Shown: positions 46,501 through 56,070, counted from the stretch's first letter. The stretch is 64,000 nucleotides of DNA from Afipia sp. (GCA_016201045.1 JACQDM010000002.1:62001-126000); one strand, 5' to 3'. Translations and numbers: made by a program. Notes: generated by a model not told the origin, from the letters alone.

Positions 46501-47202
46501 ATGGCGGTTTTCAAGCTGAAGCAGTTCACGACGGATAAGCGCAGTATCGGCGGCGGCATCATTCGCTGGGACTATGATCGCGCCGAGCTGATCGCCGATG
46601 GCGTCGTCCATATTCTCGGGATTGTTTTCGGGCTGGTTGCGGCGACAGCGCTCATCGTCCTCGCCTCCGTTTATGCAACAGCGGGGCAAATCGTTTCGGT
46701 CTGCATCTACGCCGCCGGGCTCCTCGGAATGCTCGGGCTTTCCGCTACCTACAATCTCTGGCCGGTGTCTCCCGTGAAGTGGTTTCTCCGCCGCTTCGAC
46801 CATTCTGCGATCTATGTGCTCATCGCCGGCACATACACTCCCTTCCTCGCACACATGCAGAACAAGCTGCTCGGCATAGTCATTCTGGTCGGGGTGTGGT
46901 GCGTTGCAGCGGTCGGCATCTACATCAAGGTCAAATTGCCGGGCCGCTATGACCGGCTGGCCGTCCTGCTTTATCTGGCGATGGGTTGGAGCGGTGTCAT
47001 GGCCTATGACAGCCTCGTATCGTCACTTCCTTCATCGACGCTCTGGCTCGTTGCGATCGGCGGCGTGATCTATTCACTCGGCGTGGTTTTCCACGCATGG
47101 GAACGGCTGCGTTTCCAGAACGCGATCTGGCATTCCTTCGTGCTGATCGCGGCCGGCGTTCACTATGCCGCCGTGCTCGATCTGGTTCTGATCTCGACCT
47201 GA
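46501..47202 (+). CDS. Hemolysin III family membrane protein (PAQR-like)
   Basis: 233 residues from the ATG of MAVFKLKQF. Seven membrane helices, with the PAQR metal-site residues in ELIADGVVHILG, SATYNLWP, FDHSAIYVLIAGTYTPF and, late, FHAWERLRFQNAIWHSFVLIAAGVHY (His pair). Despite the name, most bacterial members are not shown to lyse cells; a membrane-homeostasis hydrolase role is suspected. The start has a weak site; an earlier in-frame codon 90 bases upstream is possible. Confidence 0.85.
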   Translation: MAVFKLKQFTTDKRSIGGGIIRWDYDRAELIADGVVHILGIVFGLVAATALIVLASVYATAGQIVSVCIYAAGLLGMLGLSATYNLWPVSPVKWFLRRFDHSAIYVLIAGTYTPFLAHMQNKLLGIVILVGVWCVAAVGIYIKVKLPGRYDRLAVLLYLAMGWSGVMAYDSLVSSLPSSTLWLVAIGGVIYSLGVVFHAWERLRFQNAIWHSFVLIAAGVHYAAVLDLVLIST

Positions 47203-47242
47203 TCGGATTGCCCGCGGCGCGATTCCGACTTAGACAATTCCC

Positions 47243-48040
47243 ATGAAAGTTTCTGGCAAGGTTGTCGTCGTCACCGGCGGCGCGAACGGCATCGGGCAAG
47301 CGCTGTGCGAAGTATTTCATCGCGAAGGCGCATCGAAAGTTATCGTCGCCGATCTCGATGGTGACCGCGCCAAAGCCGTCGCGAATTCCATCGGTGGCAC
47401 ATCCTTCGCCTGCGATGTCGGGCAGGAAAAAGACATCGTCCGCATCATCGACGAGACCGAGAAGCAATTCGGACCGATCGAGTTGTTCTGCTCGAATGCC
47501 GGGATCGGCGGCGGCTTCGACCCGATGTCGGAGAATGCCGGCGGCACCAACGATGAACCGTGGTCGCGAAGCTGGGCGATTCACGTAATGGCGCATGTCT
47601 ATGCCGCGCGGCATCTGGTGCCCCGAATGAAGGCGCGCGGCGGCGGCTATTTCCTCAGCACGATTTCGGCGGCGGGATTGCTGTCGCAGGTCGGCAGTGC
47701 GGCCTATTCGACGACGAAACATGCCGCCGTCGGATTTGCAGAAAATCTCGCGATCTCGCACAAGGCGCACAACATTCGGGTGTCGATCCTGTGTCCGCAG
47801 GGCGTCGATACCAACATGTTGCGCGGCCTGCCGAACGGCCCGCAGTCGCGCGACGGCAATCTGTCGCCGATGGAAGTGGCCGAGTGTGCTCTTGACGGTA
47901 TCGATCGCGAGACATTTCTGATCCTGCCGCATCCGCAGGTCATCGATTATATGCGGCGGAAGACTGCGGACTACGACCGCTGGATCGGCGGCATGGCAAA
48001 GATTCAAGCCGGAATGCGCGAAACGTTCGGAAAGAAATAG
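47243..48040 (+). CDS. Short-chain dehydrogenase/reductase
   Basis: 265 residues. NAD(P) loop TGGANGIGQALCE near residue 12, DLDG after strand 2 (an acidic residue favours NAD), NAG motif CSNAGIGGG, and the catalytic Ser, Tyr and Lys in STISAAG and YSTTKHA. It is convergent with the acyl-CoA operon, its stop two bases from that of the MaoC gene. It may oxidise a hydroxy-acyl or alcohol intermediate of that pathway, but this rests on position only. Confidence 0.88.
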   Translation: MKVSGKVVVVTGGANGIGQALCEVFHREGASKVIVADLDGDRAKAVANSIGGTSFACDVGQEKDIVRIIDETEKQFGPIELFCSNAGIGGGFDPMSENAGGTNDEPWSRSWAIHVMAHVYAARHLVPRMKARGGGYFLSTISAAGLLSQVGSAAYSTTKHAAVGFAENLAISHKAHNIRVSILCPQGVDTNMLRGLPNGPQSRDGNLSPMEVAECALDGIDRETFLILPHPQVIDYMRRKTADYDRWIGGMAKIQAGMRETFGKK

Positions 48041-48041
48041 C

Positions 48042-48896
48042 TTACCAGTTCGCCGTCGCTTTCATGGTCGGCGTGCTGGCGTTGTTCGCAGACCACAATT
48101 CCGCGCCGCCGCCGTTCGCGTTGACGCTGAATTCCGCGCCGTCGAACAACGGCTGCACCCCGCGATAGGAAAACCTCAAAGGCGCTTTCCCATCGTGCAG
48201 TTTTGCAGCCAGTTCAACAAGCAACGCCGCTTGCAGCGGACCGTGGAAGACCAGACCGGGATAACCCTCGACCTTGGTGACGTAGTCGCGGTCGTAGTGA
48301 ATACGGTGGCCGTTGAAGGTCAGCGCCGAATAGCGAAACAGCAAGACCGGATCGGCCATGTGCGTTTCGCTGTGCTGCGCCTTGGGTGGCGGTGGAGGCG
48401 CGGCAGCCGGCTTTTGTTCGCCTTTCGCGACATCGCGGTAAACCAGGTCCTGCCGCTCCTTGATCGCAACGCCGCGCGGTGTCGTGATGGTGTGCTCGAC
48501 CGAGACGAAACAGAGCGTGCCGGTGCTTCCGGTCTTCATCGTGACATCGGAAATCTTGGAACTGCGTGTGACAGCATCGCCGACGCGAAGCGTATCAAGA
48601 AACTGCAACTCGCCTCCGGCCCACATGCGCCGTTGCAACGGCACCGGCGGCAAGAATTCGCCGCGCGCTGCGTGTCCATCGGGTCCGAGCGCGTTCATCG
48701 CCGCGACCGGCTGTGCGAGACACCAGTGGACCGTGTGCGGAGCGGCGTCGCCTGTTTTAGGCGCACCGATGTCGAGAAACAGCGTCGAGCGCAGCGCCTT
48801 CGTCAGTTGTTCGGTGACGATGTCGGAGGCCTGCTGCGTTTTGCCGATCCATTTGCGCAGATGATCGAGATCGATTTTTTCGGCGACTGCGCTCAT
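48042..48896 (-). CDS. MaoC-family hydratase with FAS1-like dehydratase domain
   Basis: 284 residues: two hot-dog halves. The N-terminal half (about 10-150) is the FAS1-like dehydratase type, and the C-terminal half contains RYSALTFNGHRIHYDRDYV, where Asn/His-type hydratase residues lie. The middle is Pro-rich. Relatives include HTD2 and mesaconyl-C4-CoA hydratase, so it may hydrate an enoyl- or mesaconyl-type CoA ester. Its ATG overlaps the stop of the CoA-transferase gene by four bases, showing translational coupling in the P450 operon. It is the last gene of that operon. Confidence 0.82.
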   Translation of the reverse strand: MSAVAEKIDLDHLRKWIGKTQQASDIVTEQLTKALRSTLFLDIGAPKTGDAAPHTVHWCLAQPVAAMNALGPDGHAARGEFLPPVPLQRRMWAGGELQFLDTLRVGDAVTRSSKISDVTMKTGSTGTLCFVSVEHTITTPRGVAIKERQDLVYRDVAKGEQKPAAAPPPPPKAQHSETHMADPVLLFRYSALTFNGHRIHYDRDYVTKVEGYPGLVFHGPLQAALLVELAAKLHDGKAPLRFSYRGVQPLFDGAEFSVNANGGGAELWSANNASTPTMKATANW

Positions 48897-50017
48897 GGGT
48901 TCACCTTGGATTTGAGTGCGCTCTCTACCGTATCCGTACCGACCGGGGGAATAGCGCCATAGGCCCGCTTCTCTCCGACAATCATCGCGGCAGGCGCGGG
49001 ATATCTGACCACGCCATTCGGAGAATCGACGCCGATACGCCGCAGGTGCGGATGATTCGACAGTCCGTCCATGGTGTTGACTTCAGCGAATGCAATGTCT
49101 GCATCGGCAAGGCGTTTCAGCAATTCATCGCGCGTGAGTTTACCGAAGGCAGCGGCCACTGTATCGTCAGTAAGTTTGCGATGCTTGACGCGCGCGACCA
49201 TTGTTCCGAAACGCTCGTCGCTCGGCAAATCCGGCTGATCGATCGCTCGCGCGCAGAAAATTTTCCATTCGCGCTCGCTTTGGATCGAAATCAGGATTTC
49301 GTGGCCGTCCTTCGATTTGAAAACACCGTAGGGCGCGACGGACGGATGTGCGAGCCCCATGCGCTTCGGCGGATTGCCGTTCTCGAAATTCAACAGCGGA
49401 ACAGTGAGCCAGTCGGCCATCACGTCGAACATCGAGATACGGATATCGCAGCCCTTGCCGGTGCGTGCTCGCGCAATGAGCGCTTCGAGGATGGCGGCAT
49501 GCGCGGCCGCGCCCGTCGCGACATCCACAATCGACATGCCGACGCGCGAAGGCGACTCGGGCCCGCCCGTGATCGAGCAAAGTCCGGACTCGGCTTGAAT
49601 GAGCAGATCGTAAGCCTTGCGCTGCGCGTAGGGACCATCGTCGCCATAGCCGCTGATGGTGCAGGAAATCAGCTTTGGATATTGCTTCAGCAGCCGTTCG
49701 CGCGAGAAGCCGAGCTTGTCCATCGAGCCGGGCTTCAGATTCTGCACCAGCACATCGGCGCTCGCGATCAGCGTCTCGAGATCTTTCTTTCCTTGGTCTG
49801 TCGTCAGATCGATGACGACAGATTTCTTGCCGCGGTTGAGCCAGACGAAATAGCTGCTCTGGCCTTTCGCGGCCGCGTCGTAGGCGCGCGCGAAATCGCC
49901 TTCCGGCCGTTCGATCTTGATGACATTCGCGCCGGCATCTGCGAGGCGCGAGGTGCAGAATGGTGCAGCAACGGCCTGTTCGACGGCGACGACGGTTAAT
50001 CCTTCAAGCGCAAGCAT
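48893..50017 (-). CDS. CaiB/BaiF family III CoA-transferase
   Basis: 374 residues. It begins LEGLTVVAVEQAVAAPFCTSR and carries the catalytic Asp in QRKAYDLLIQAESG near residue 150, with GYGDDGPY just before. RRIGVDSP follows later. It transfers CoA between carboxylic acids through an aspartyl-CoA anhydride. Together with the coupled hydratase it resembles gene pairs for dicarboxylic CoA esters (mesaconate or itaconate type), but the substrate is inferred. The gap to the acyl-CoA dehydrogenase upstream is 9 bases. Confidence 0.87.
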   Translation of the reverse strand: MLALEGLTVVAVEQAVAAPFCTSRLADAGANVIKIERPEGDFARAYDAAAKGQSSYFVWLNRGKKSVVIDLTTDQGKKDLETLIASADVLVQNLKPGSMDKLGFSRERLLKQYPKLISCTISGYGDDGPYAQRKAYDLLIQAESGLCSITGGPESPSRVGMSIVDVATGAAAHAAILEALIARARTGKGCDIRISMFDVMADWLTVPLLNFENGNPPKRMGLAHPSVAPYGVFKSKDGHEILISIQSEREWKIFCARAIDQPDLPSDERFGTMVARVKHRKLTDDTVAAAFGKLTRDELLKRLADADIAFAEVNTMDGLSNHPHLRRIGVDSPNGVVRYPAPAAMIVGEKRAYGAIPPVGTDTVESALKSKVNP

Positions 50018-50026
50018 AAGAGCAAC

Positions 50027-51196
50027 TCAATACGAACGCGGCATGCCGAGCACATGTTCGGCAAGATGCGACAGGATGAGATTGGTCGAGATCGGCGCAA
50101 CCGAATAGAGGCGCGTCTCGCGAAATTTGCGTTCGATGTCGTATTCCTCGGCAAACCCGAAGCCTCCGTGCGTCTGGATGCAGGCATTCGCCGCCTCGAA
50201 GGAAGCGTCCGCAGCGAGCATCTTGGCCATGTTGGCCTCCGCGCCGCAATCGGCACCCGCCTCGTAAAGTTTGGTGGCTTCCTTCACCATCAGTTCGGCA
50301 GCGCGCATATTGGCGTAGGCTTTGGCGATCGGAAACTGGATGCCTTGATTTTGCCCGATAGGGCGGCCGAACACAGAGCGCTCCTTGGCGTAGTTCGTCG
50401 CCTTTTCGATAAACCATTTCGCGTCGCCGACGCATTCGGATGCGATCAGAATCCGTTCGGCATTCATGCCGGACAGAATATAGCGGAAGCCTTTTCCTTC
50501 CTCGCCGATCAGATTTTCGGCTGGCACTTTCAGATTGTCGAAGAACACTTCCGTCGTGGAATGATTCATCATGGTGCGGATCGGTCGGATCGTCAGCCCG
50601 CCATCCTTCTTTGCCTCGCGCATATCGACGATGAACACCGATAGCCCGTCCGTTCGCTTTGCCGCCTGTTCCTTCGGCGTCGTGCGCGCAAGCAGGATCA
50701 TCAGGTCTGAATGTTCGGCGCGGCTAGTCCAAATCTTTTGGCCGTTGACGATATAGCGGCTGTTGCCGTCTTTCTTCGCGACTGTCTTGAGCGACGTCGT
50801 GTCCGTCCCGCTGGTCGGCTCTGTCACGCCGAAGGCCTGCAAGCGCAATTCACCGCTCGCTATCTTCGTCAACCATTTTTGCTTCTGCTCCTCGGAGCCG
50901 TGACGCAGCAGCGTGCCCATCGTGTACATCTGCGCGTGGCACCCGCCGCCGTTACATCCCGCGCGCTGGATTTCCTCAAGGATGGCCGCCGCCGCCGACA
51001 GCTTCAGCCCGGAGCCGCCATATTCTTCAGGGATCAAGACCGAGAGGTATCCAGCGTCGATCAGCGCCTGCACGAATTCCTTCGGATAGGCCATTTCGCG
51101 ATCGAGCTTGCGCCAGTATTCGCCCGGAAACTGCGCGCAAAGTTTTGCAACGGATTCGCGGATGTCGGAAAATTCGTCGGGAGCGTGATGTTTCAT
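50027..51196 (-). CDS. Acyl-CoA dehydrogenase
   Basis: 389 residues from the ATG whose ATGA overlaps the stop of the thioesterase gene, which decides this start over one 18 codons upstream. FAD and substrate motifs: AFGVTEPTSGTDTTSLKT near residue 130, the WTSRAEHSD loop, and C-terminal GGFGFAEEYDIERKFRE. The catalytic base position is likely the Glu of FAEEYD, as in short/medium-chain types. It introduces a 2,3-double bond in acyl-CoA for the hydratase encoded downstream. Electrons go to ETF. Confidence 0.9.
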   Translation of the reverse strand: MKHHAPDEFSDIRESVAKLCAQFPGEYWRKLDREMAYPKEFVQALIDAGYLSVLIPEEYGGSGLKLSAAAAILEEIQRAGCNGGGCHAQMYTMGTLLRHGSEEQKQKWLTKIASGELRLQAFGVTEPTSGTDTTSLKTVAKKDGNSRYIVNGQKIWTSRAEHSDLMILLARTTPKEQAAKRTDGLSVFIVDMREAKKDGGLTIRPIRTMMNHSTTEVFFDNLKVPAENLIGEEGKGFRYILSGMNAERILIASECVGDAKWFIEKATNYAKERSVFGRPIGQNQGIQFPIAKAYANMRAAELMVKEATKLYEAGADCGAEANMAKMLAADASFEAANACIQTHGGFGFAEEYDIERKFRETRLYSVAPISTNLILSHLAEHVLGMPRSY

Positions 51197-51630
51197 GCGA
51201 AGGATTTTGGCAGATCGACGGCCCGCATGGTAGCCGTCCCGAACGCGCACCTCGTCTCCGTGTTCTGCGTCTTGCTGAACACCTCGATCTTTGCCACGCC
51301 AATCGTTCCGCCGACCTGAAGCGCCTCGGCGCGCGCGAGGATTTCTTCACCACCGGCGGGGGCCAGGAAATTGACCTTGAGTTCGACGGTGACGCCGATC
51401 TTGCCCTTCGGCAGCATGCTGGTGACGGCGATTCCTGCTGCCTGATCGACCATCGCCGCGATCACGCCGCCATGAAAATGGCCGCCGAATTGCAGAAGCT
51501 CGTCTTTCTTCGCAAGTGCCAACTCGACTTTCCCCGCCTCGACATGCACCACGCGAAAACCGGCCGCGCGCGTATAGCCTTGTCCTGACGTGATGCGTTC
51601 CGCGAGTTCGGGCGGATTGAGCAGCGACAT
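51193..51630 (-). CDS. PaaI-type hot-dog thioesterase
   Basis: 145 residues, a single hot-dog domain. GGHFHGGVIAAMVDQAAG is the PaaI signature (substrate helix with an acidic residue), followed by TVELKVNFLAP. It hydrolyses acyl- or aryl-CoA to free CoA. It begins 11 bases after the P450 gene and its stop overlaps the acyl-CoA dehydrogenase start, so it is co-translated in this operon. Confidence 0.87.
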   Translation of the reverse strand: MSLLNPPELAERITSGQGYTRAAGFRVVHVEAGKVELALAKKDELLQFGGHFHGGVIAAMVDQAAGIAVTSMLPKGKIGVTVELKVNFLAPAGGEEILARAEALQVGGTIGVAKIEVFSKTQNTETRCAFGTATMRAVDLPKSFA

Positions 51631-51641
51631 GGCAACGTGCC

Positions 51642-52907
51642 TTACGCGGATATACGGACCGGCAGGGTTTCGTACCCTTTCACGAAGCTGGAATAAATGC
51701 GCTTGGGTTCGCCGACAACTTCGATGTTGTCGAAGCGTTTGAGGATTTCTTCCCAGATTATTTTCAGCTGCAGATCAGCGAGCCGCATGCCGACGCAGCG
51801 ATGAATGCCGAAGCCGAACGACATGTGCGTGCGCGGGCGCGTGCGATCGATGATGAAATCGTTCGGCCGTTCGATGGCGTCCTCATCGCGGTTGCCGGAC
51901 ACGTACCACATGACGACACGGTCGCCTTTCTTGATTTTTTTGCCGCCGAGTTCGGTGTCCTGAAGCGCGGTACGGCGCATATGTGCTAGCGGCGTCTGCC
52001 AGCGGATCACTTCCGGCACGAAACTCTCGATCAGCGAATGATCTGCGCGGAGCTTGGCGTATTGATCGGGATTTTCGTTCAGCGCGAGCACTGAGCCTGT
52101 CATCGAGTTGCGCGTGGTGTCGTTGCCGCCGACGATCAGAAGAATGAGATTCCCCATCAGATTGTCGCGGTCCATATGCCGCGTTGCGTCCGAATGCGCC
52201 ATCATCGAAATGAGGTCGCTGCCGGGTTTTTTCACGCGCTCATTCCACAGTTCGATGAAATAATCCGCACACTCGCCAAGCTCTTTCAGGCGCGATTCTT
52301 CATTCTCATAGATGCCGCTCTTGGGAAGTGCGGTCGCAAGGTCCGACCAGCGGGTCAGCATACGGCGGTCATCCCACGGAAAGTCGAACAGTGTCGCCAG
52401 CATCTGCGTCGTCAGTTCGACCGAGACGCGCTCGACCCAGTTGAATGTTTCATTGCGCGGCAGATTGTCGAGAATCTGCGCCGAGCGTTCGCGGATCAAC
52501 AACGCCATGCGATCGAGCGGCTGCGGCATGAACATCGGCTGCACGGTCTTGCGCTGCGGGCCGTGCTTCGGCTCGTCCATCGCGATGAAGCTAGGCCAGT
52601 TATATTGCTCGCCGACGTCGCGCAGGGTGATCCCGCCGTACTTCACATCCGACGAGAATATCGCCGGATTGGTATCGACGTGCATGATGTCGTTGTATTT
52701 GGTCACAGACCAGTAATCGCCGACCGGACAGGTCGTACAGAAATGCACCGGCTCTTCGGCGCGAAGCCGCTCGAAATACGGCCACAGCGTATCGTCGGCG
52801 AAAAGTCGCGGTGCGCCGGGATGAAAATCCTTCAAGGGCATCGCGTAGGCCTTTTCGTGCGCGGCGCGCAGGCGCTCATCTTTCGCCGTGCTCAAAGTCC
52901 CGTGCAT
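51642..52907 (-). CDS. Cytochrome P450, CYP153-like terminal hydroxylase
   Basis: 421 residues. The heme loop FGFGIHRCVG places the thiolate at Cys371; the I-helix oxygen motif is VGGNDTTRNS and the K-helix ExxR is PEVIRW. Long stretches match the CYP153 pattern as I know it: WPYFERLRAEEPVH, QMLATLFDFPW, VVMWYVSGNRDED and LKIIWEEILKRF. CYP153 enzymes hydroxylate the end carbon of alkanes or fatty acids and need a ferredoxin and a reductase, neither of which is encoded here. It is the first gene of a five-gene operon. Confidence 0.88.
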   Translation of the reverse strand: MHGTLSTAKDERLRAAHEKAYAMPLKDFHPGAPRLFADDTLWPYFERLRAEEPVHFCTTCPVGDYWSVTKYNDIMHVDTNPAIFSSDVKYGGITLRDVGEQYNWPSFIAMDEPKHGPQRKTVQPMFMPQPLDRMALLIRERSAQILDNLPRNETFNWVERVSVELTTQMLATLFDFPWDDRRMLTRWSDLATALPKSGIYENEESRLKELGECADYFIELWNERVKKPGSDLISMMAHSDATRHMDRDNLMGNLILLIVGGNDTTRNSMTGSVLALNENPDQYAKLRADHSLIESFVPEVIRWQTPLAHMRRTALQDTELGGKKIKKGDRVVMWYVSGNRDEDAIERPNDFIIDRTRPRTHMSFGFGIHRCVGMRLADLQLKIIWEEILKRFDNIEVVGEPKRIYSSFVKGYETLPVRISA

Positions 52908-53155
52908 CGATGCTCTCCGCTACGCTTACGTTCGCGATTTTCAGATTTGAATTTGAATTACAGCGCGTTGTTCCCTTCAGAGCAAGGCACGGAGCCACGT
53001 CAAACTGCCGCGTCCGTTTCAAACGCGGCTGCCGCCGAAACGGTATCACCTTGTCGGTTCCACCAGGGGGAACAATTACAAAAAAGTTCGCGTAAAAGTT
53101 GTTTAGCCACCTGCGTCCATCGTCTGCTGCGAACGGATTCTCAGGGGCATAGAAC

Positions 53156-53840
53156 ATGCAATTCTTCAAGCCATCTCAGGAATTTACCTCGAAACTTGAG
53201 GCTTTTGACAAGTCTCAGGCAGTAATCGAATTCAATCTCGATGGCACCGTCATCACGGCCAACCGAAATTTCCTGAACGCGACGGGCTACCGCCTCGAAG
53301 AAATCCAGGGAAAGCACCGCGGCATGTTCGTGGAGCCGGATTTCCGCGACTCCACTGAGTACAGGAATTTTTGGGAAGCGCTTCGCCGCGGCGAGTTTTA
53401 GGCACGCGAACTCCCGCACGTCGCCAGGGGCGGCCGCCAAATCTGGATTCAGGCATCCACAACCCGCTGCTCGATAGCCACGGTAAACCGTTCAAGGTCG
53501 TCAAATTCGCATCCGACATCACCGCTCAGGTCGAAGAATTTCGCCGAGGCGAAATCCAGAAATCGATCGACAGTGATCTTGGCATGATCACGGATGCGGT
53601 GGCCGCGACCACGCGGCGCGTGCGTCGGCAGCGAGTGCATCGACGCAGAGATCGTCTAAGGCCATCGCCGCATCGGTCGAGGAACAGGTTGCCGTCACCC
53701 AGAGCATTTCCGAGAACATGCAGGTCGCGACAAAGGGCGTCACCGACATCAACGCCAACATGAACGACTTCGCGGAAGCCACCAAGTCGGTTGACGACTC
53801 CACGCGCAAGGTGCGGGACGCTTCACGCGCGCTGGCCTAA
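53156..53840 (+). pseudogene. Degraded PAS-domain methyl-accepting chemotaxis protein
   Basis: The first 81 codons are a clean PAS start (FDKSQAVIEFNLDGTVITAN) that ends at a TAG (53399) where the family has CAG. The frame continues AREL and GGRQIWIQAS, then needs one extra base near 53459 to read NPLLDSHGKPFKVVKFASDI. A third frame finishes SVEEQVAVTQSISENMQ and SRALA at 53840. The signalling hairpin of the receptor is largely missing between the last two pieces. One nonsense change, two frameshifts and a deletion indicate a true pseudogene. Confidence 0.8.
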
Positions 53841-53943
53841 ATCCGAATAGCCTCAGAAATGTCGGTCAAAAGACATTTCGGCACAGTCCTTTGTGGCCTT
53901 CTCTACTTAAACGGCCCGTGGCATGGTCGCGGCTCGAATTAAC

Positions 53944-53965
53944 AACGGTCATTTCGATGACCGTT
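53944..53965. repeat. Perfect 9-bp inverted repeat with TTCG loop before ivd
   Basis: AACGGTCAT and its exact complement around TTCG, ending 15 bases before the isovaleryl-CoA dehydrogenase start. UUCG-type loops are stable in RNA, so this may be a leader hairpin; an operator is the alternative. Confidence 0.55.
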
Positions 53966-53980
53966 CCGGGAGAGACTTTG

Positions 53981-55153
53981 ATGATTCCGAACACGCCACC
54001 CGTCTTCAATTTCGATCTCGGCGAAACCGCCGACGCCATCCGCGAGACTGTGCGCGATTTCTCGCAGCATGAGATCGCCCCGCGCGCAGCCGAGATCGAC
54101 AAAACCAACCAGTTCCCGCGAGACTTGTGGCCGAAGCTCGGCGCGCTCGGTCTGCACGGCATCACGGTCGAAGAAGAATACGGCGGCGCCGGCCTCGGCT
54201 ATCTCGAGCATTGTATCGCGATGGAGGAAATCTCGCGCGGATCGGCCTCTGTGGGACTTTCCTACGGTGCGCATTCGAATCTCTGCATCAATCAGATTCG
54301 CCGCAATGCCAGTGAAGAGCAGAAAAAGAAATATCTGCCGAAACTGATTTCCGGCGAGCATGTCGGCGCACTGGCAATGTCCGAACCCGGCGCTGGATCG
54401 GATGTCGTGTCGATGAAAACGCGCGCCGACAAGAAGGGCGATCGTTACATCGTCAACGGCAACAAGATGTGGATTACCAATGGACCCATCGCCGAGACGC
54501 TCGTGGTTTACGCCAAGACCGACCCGAATTCCGGCCCGCGCGGCATCACTGCGTTCCTGATCGAAAAGGGCATGAAAGGATTCTCCACCGCGCAGAAGCT
54601 CGACAAGATGGGAATGCGCGGCTCTGACACGGCAGAACTTGTGTTCGAGGATTGCGAAGTGCCCGAGGAGAACGTGCTCGGCAACGTCGGCAAGGGCGTC
54701 AACGTCCTGATGTCGGGTCTCGACTATGAACGTGCCGTGCTGGCCGCCGGTCCGCTCGGAATCATGCAGGCGTGCATGGATGTGGTGATGCCTTATGTTC
54801 ACGAACGAAAGCAGTTCGGCCAAGCCATCGGCAATTTCCAGCTGGTGCAGGCAAAAGTCGCGGACATGTATGTCGTGATGAACGCGGCGCGCGCTTACGT
54901 CTATGCCGTCGCGAAATCCTGTGATCGTGGCGAAACCACGCGTGAAGATTCCGCAGGCGCCATTCTCTATGCGGCAGAGCGCGCGACGCAGTGTGCGCTC
55001 GACGCAATTCAACTCCTCGGCGGTAACGGCTATATCAACGATTACCCGACGGCCCGTCTGCTGCGCGATGCCAAGCTGTACGAGATCGGCGCAGGCACGA
55101 GCGAAATCCGCCGTATGCTGATCGGGCGCGAATTGTTCGAGAAAAGTGCGTGA
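53981..55153 (+). CDS. ivd: Isovaleryl-CoA dehydrogenase
   Basis: 390 residues from the ATG after CCGGGAGAG; two upstream in-frame starts lack sites. Family blocks: [59 protein letters not shown] and, for substrate choice, [20 protein letters not shown], which contains the catalytic Glu of isovaleryl-CoA dehydrogenases. It oxidises isovaleryl-CoA in leucine breakdown. The liu/mcc partners are not adjacent. Confidence 0.9.
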   Translation: MIPNTPPVFNFDLGETADAIRETVRDFSQHEIAPRAAEIDKTNQFPRDLWPKLGALGLHGITVEEEYGGAGLGYLEHCIAMEEISRGSASVGLSYGAHSNLCINQIRRNASEEQKKKYLPKLISGEHVGALAMSEPGAGSDVVSMKTRADKKGDRYIVNGNKMWITNGPIAETLVVYAKTDPNSGPRGITAFLIEKGMKGFSTAQKLDKMGMRGSDTAELVFEDCEVPEENVLGNVGKGVNVLMSGLDYERAVLAAGPLGIMQACMDVVMPYVHERKQFGQAIGNFQLVQAKVADMYVVMNAARAYVYAVAKSCDRGETTREDSAGAILYAAERATQCALDAIQLLGGNGYINDYPTARLLRDAKLYEIGAGTSEIRRMLIGRELFEKSA

Positions 55154-55159
55154 GCGATC

Positions 55160-55966
55160 TTACTGCGGCAGGTTGTTGACCTTCGCGACCCAGGCCCGCA
55201 CGTCCGGGAGAACCTGTGGCAGTACATCGCGGACTTCCTGAACGGTCATCCCCGCCTTGATGCGGGGATCGTAGAGAATGTTCATGATGTATTGATCGTA
55301 GATGTCGAAGAATCCCATCGACACATCGTCGTTGAACATCGTCCACGGCACCGAATCCGTGTCGTTGATCGGGCCAAGCGACTGCAATAGTTCTTCGTAG
55401 GCGCAATCGAGAAAAACGAAGTCGCCGTCATCGACGGTCAGGATCACGTCCGAATTCTGGATTTCGTAGCCTTCATTCTTGCGAAAGCCCGACAGGCATT
55501 GCGGATCGAGATTGCTGCGAATGTCCTTGGCGCGCTCTTTGCCGTAGAACGCGATAATGGTCTTCTGCAAATCGCGTTCGCGAACGAGCGTGACGATCGT
55601 GTTTGCGCCTTCGCGCCTGTCTGCCATCGCGATGTCGAGATTTTGCACCCGTTGTCCGATATCGGCGATGACCGCTGCAAGTTGCGCCTTGCGGTCGGCG
55701 CGCATTGCACCTTCTGCAAAGATGCGAATGGGCTTGTGATATTTGCGGATCCTGTCGATGCGGCCGGCAAGATGATATTCAGCGCCGAATGCCGTTTTCA
55801 TAAACCCTTCGACGATTTGTTCGTCGGTGAAGGACTTTTTTTCGGCGCGCTGCCGTGCTGCCACTTCGGGCAAGCCTGCGGCGGATGCGCCTGGGTTAAA
55901 CAGGGCTACGCAGGCCAGCGCTGCGGCGATGAACGTCAACTGTCGCAGGTTGCATGATCGCTGCAT
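55160..55966 (-). CDS. DUF2927 family secreted protein
   Basis: 268 residues from the ATG of MQRSCNLRQL, which begins a signal peptide ending near GASAAG; the frame extends 16 codons upstream. The body is the DUF2927 type: ADRREGANTIVTLVRERDL, a Cys pair in DPQCLSGF and FLDCAYEELLQSLGP, and DPRIKAGMTVQEV near the end. Probably periplasmic; the family is described mostly in Rhizobiales and has no set function. Convergent with ivd. Confidence 0.8.
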   Translation of the reverse strand: MQRSCNLRQLTFIAAALACVALFNPGASAAGLPEVAARQRAEKKSFTDEQIVEGFMKTAFGAEYHLAGRIDRIRKYHKPIRIFAEGAMRADRKAQLAAVIADIGQRVQNLDIAMADRREGANTIVTLVRERDLQKTIIAFYGKERAKDIRSNLDPQCLSGFRKNEGYEIQNSDVILTVDDGDFVFLDCAYEELLQSLGPINDTDSVPWTMFNDDVSMGFFDIYDQYIMNILYDPRIKAGMTVQEVRDVLPQVLPDVRAWVAKVNNLPQ

Positions 55967-56028
55967 TTGTAGCCGAGCTAGCCGCAAGGCGCGGCCAAGG
56001 GCAAGCGCGACCAAGGCACACCGCAGCG

Positions 56029-56053
56029 AAAAAGCCGGCCCGAAGGCCGGCTT
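56029..56053 (-). terminator. Intrinsic terminator after the L,D-transpeptidase
   Basis: On the minus strand: stem AAGCCGGCC / GGCCGGCTT around a TTCG loop, with a T-rich tail. Confidence 0.85.
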
Positions 56054-56070
56054 GCCTCAATTCAAGCGAT

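Noticed and set aside
53939-55012. A 357-codon open frame opposite ivd
   Set aside because: Antisense shadow of ivd.
55240-55270. A REP-like palindrome inside the DUF2927 gene
   Set aside because: It encodes DPRIKAGMT, a segment expected in this protein family, so the likeness is probably coincidence.
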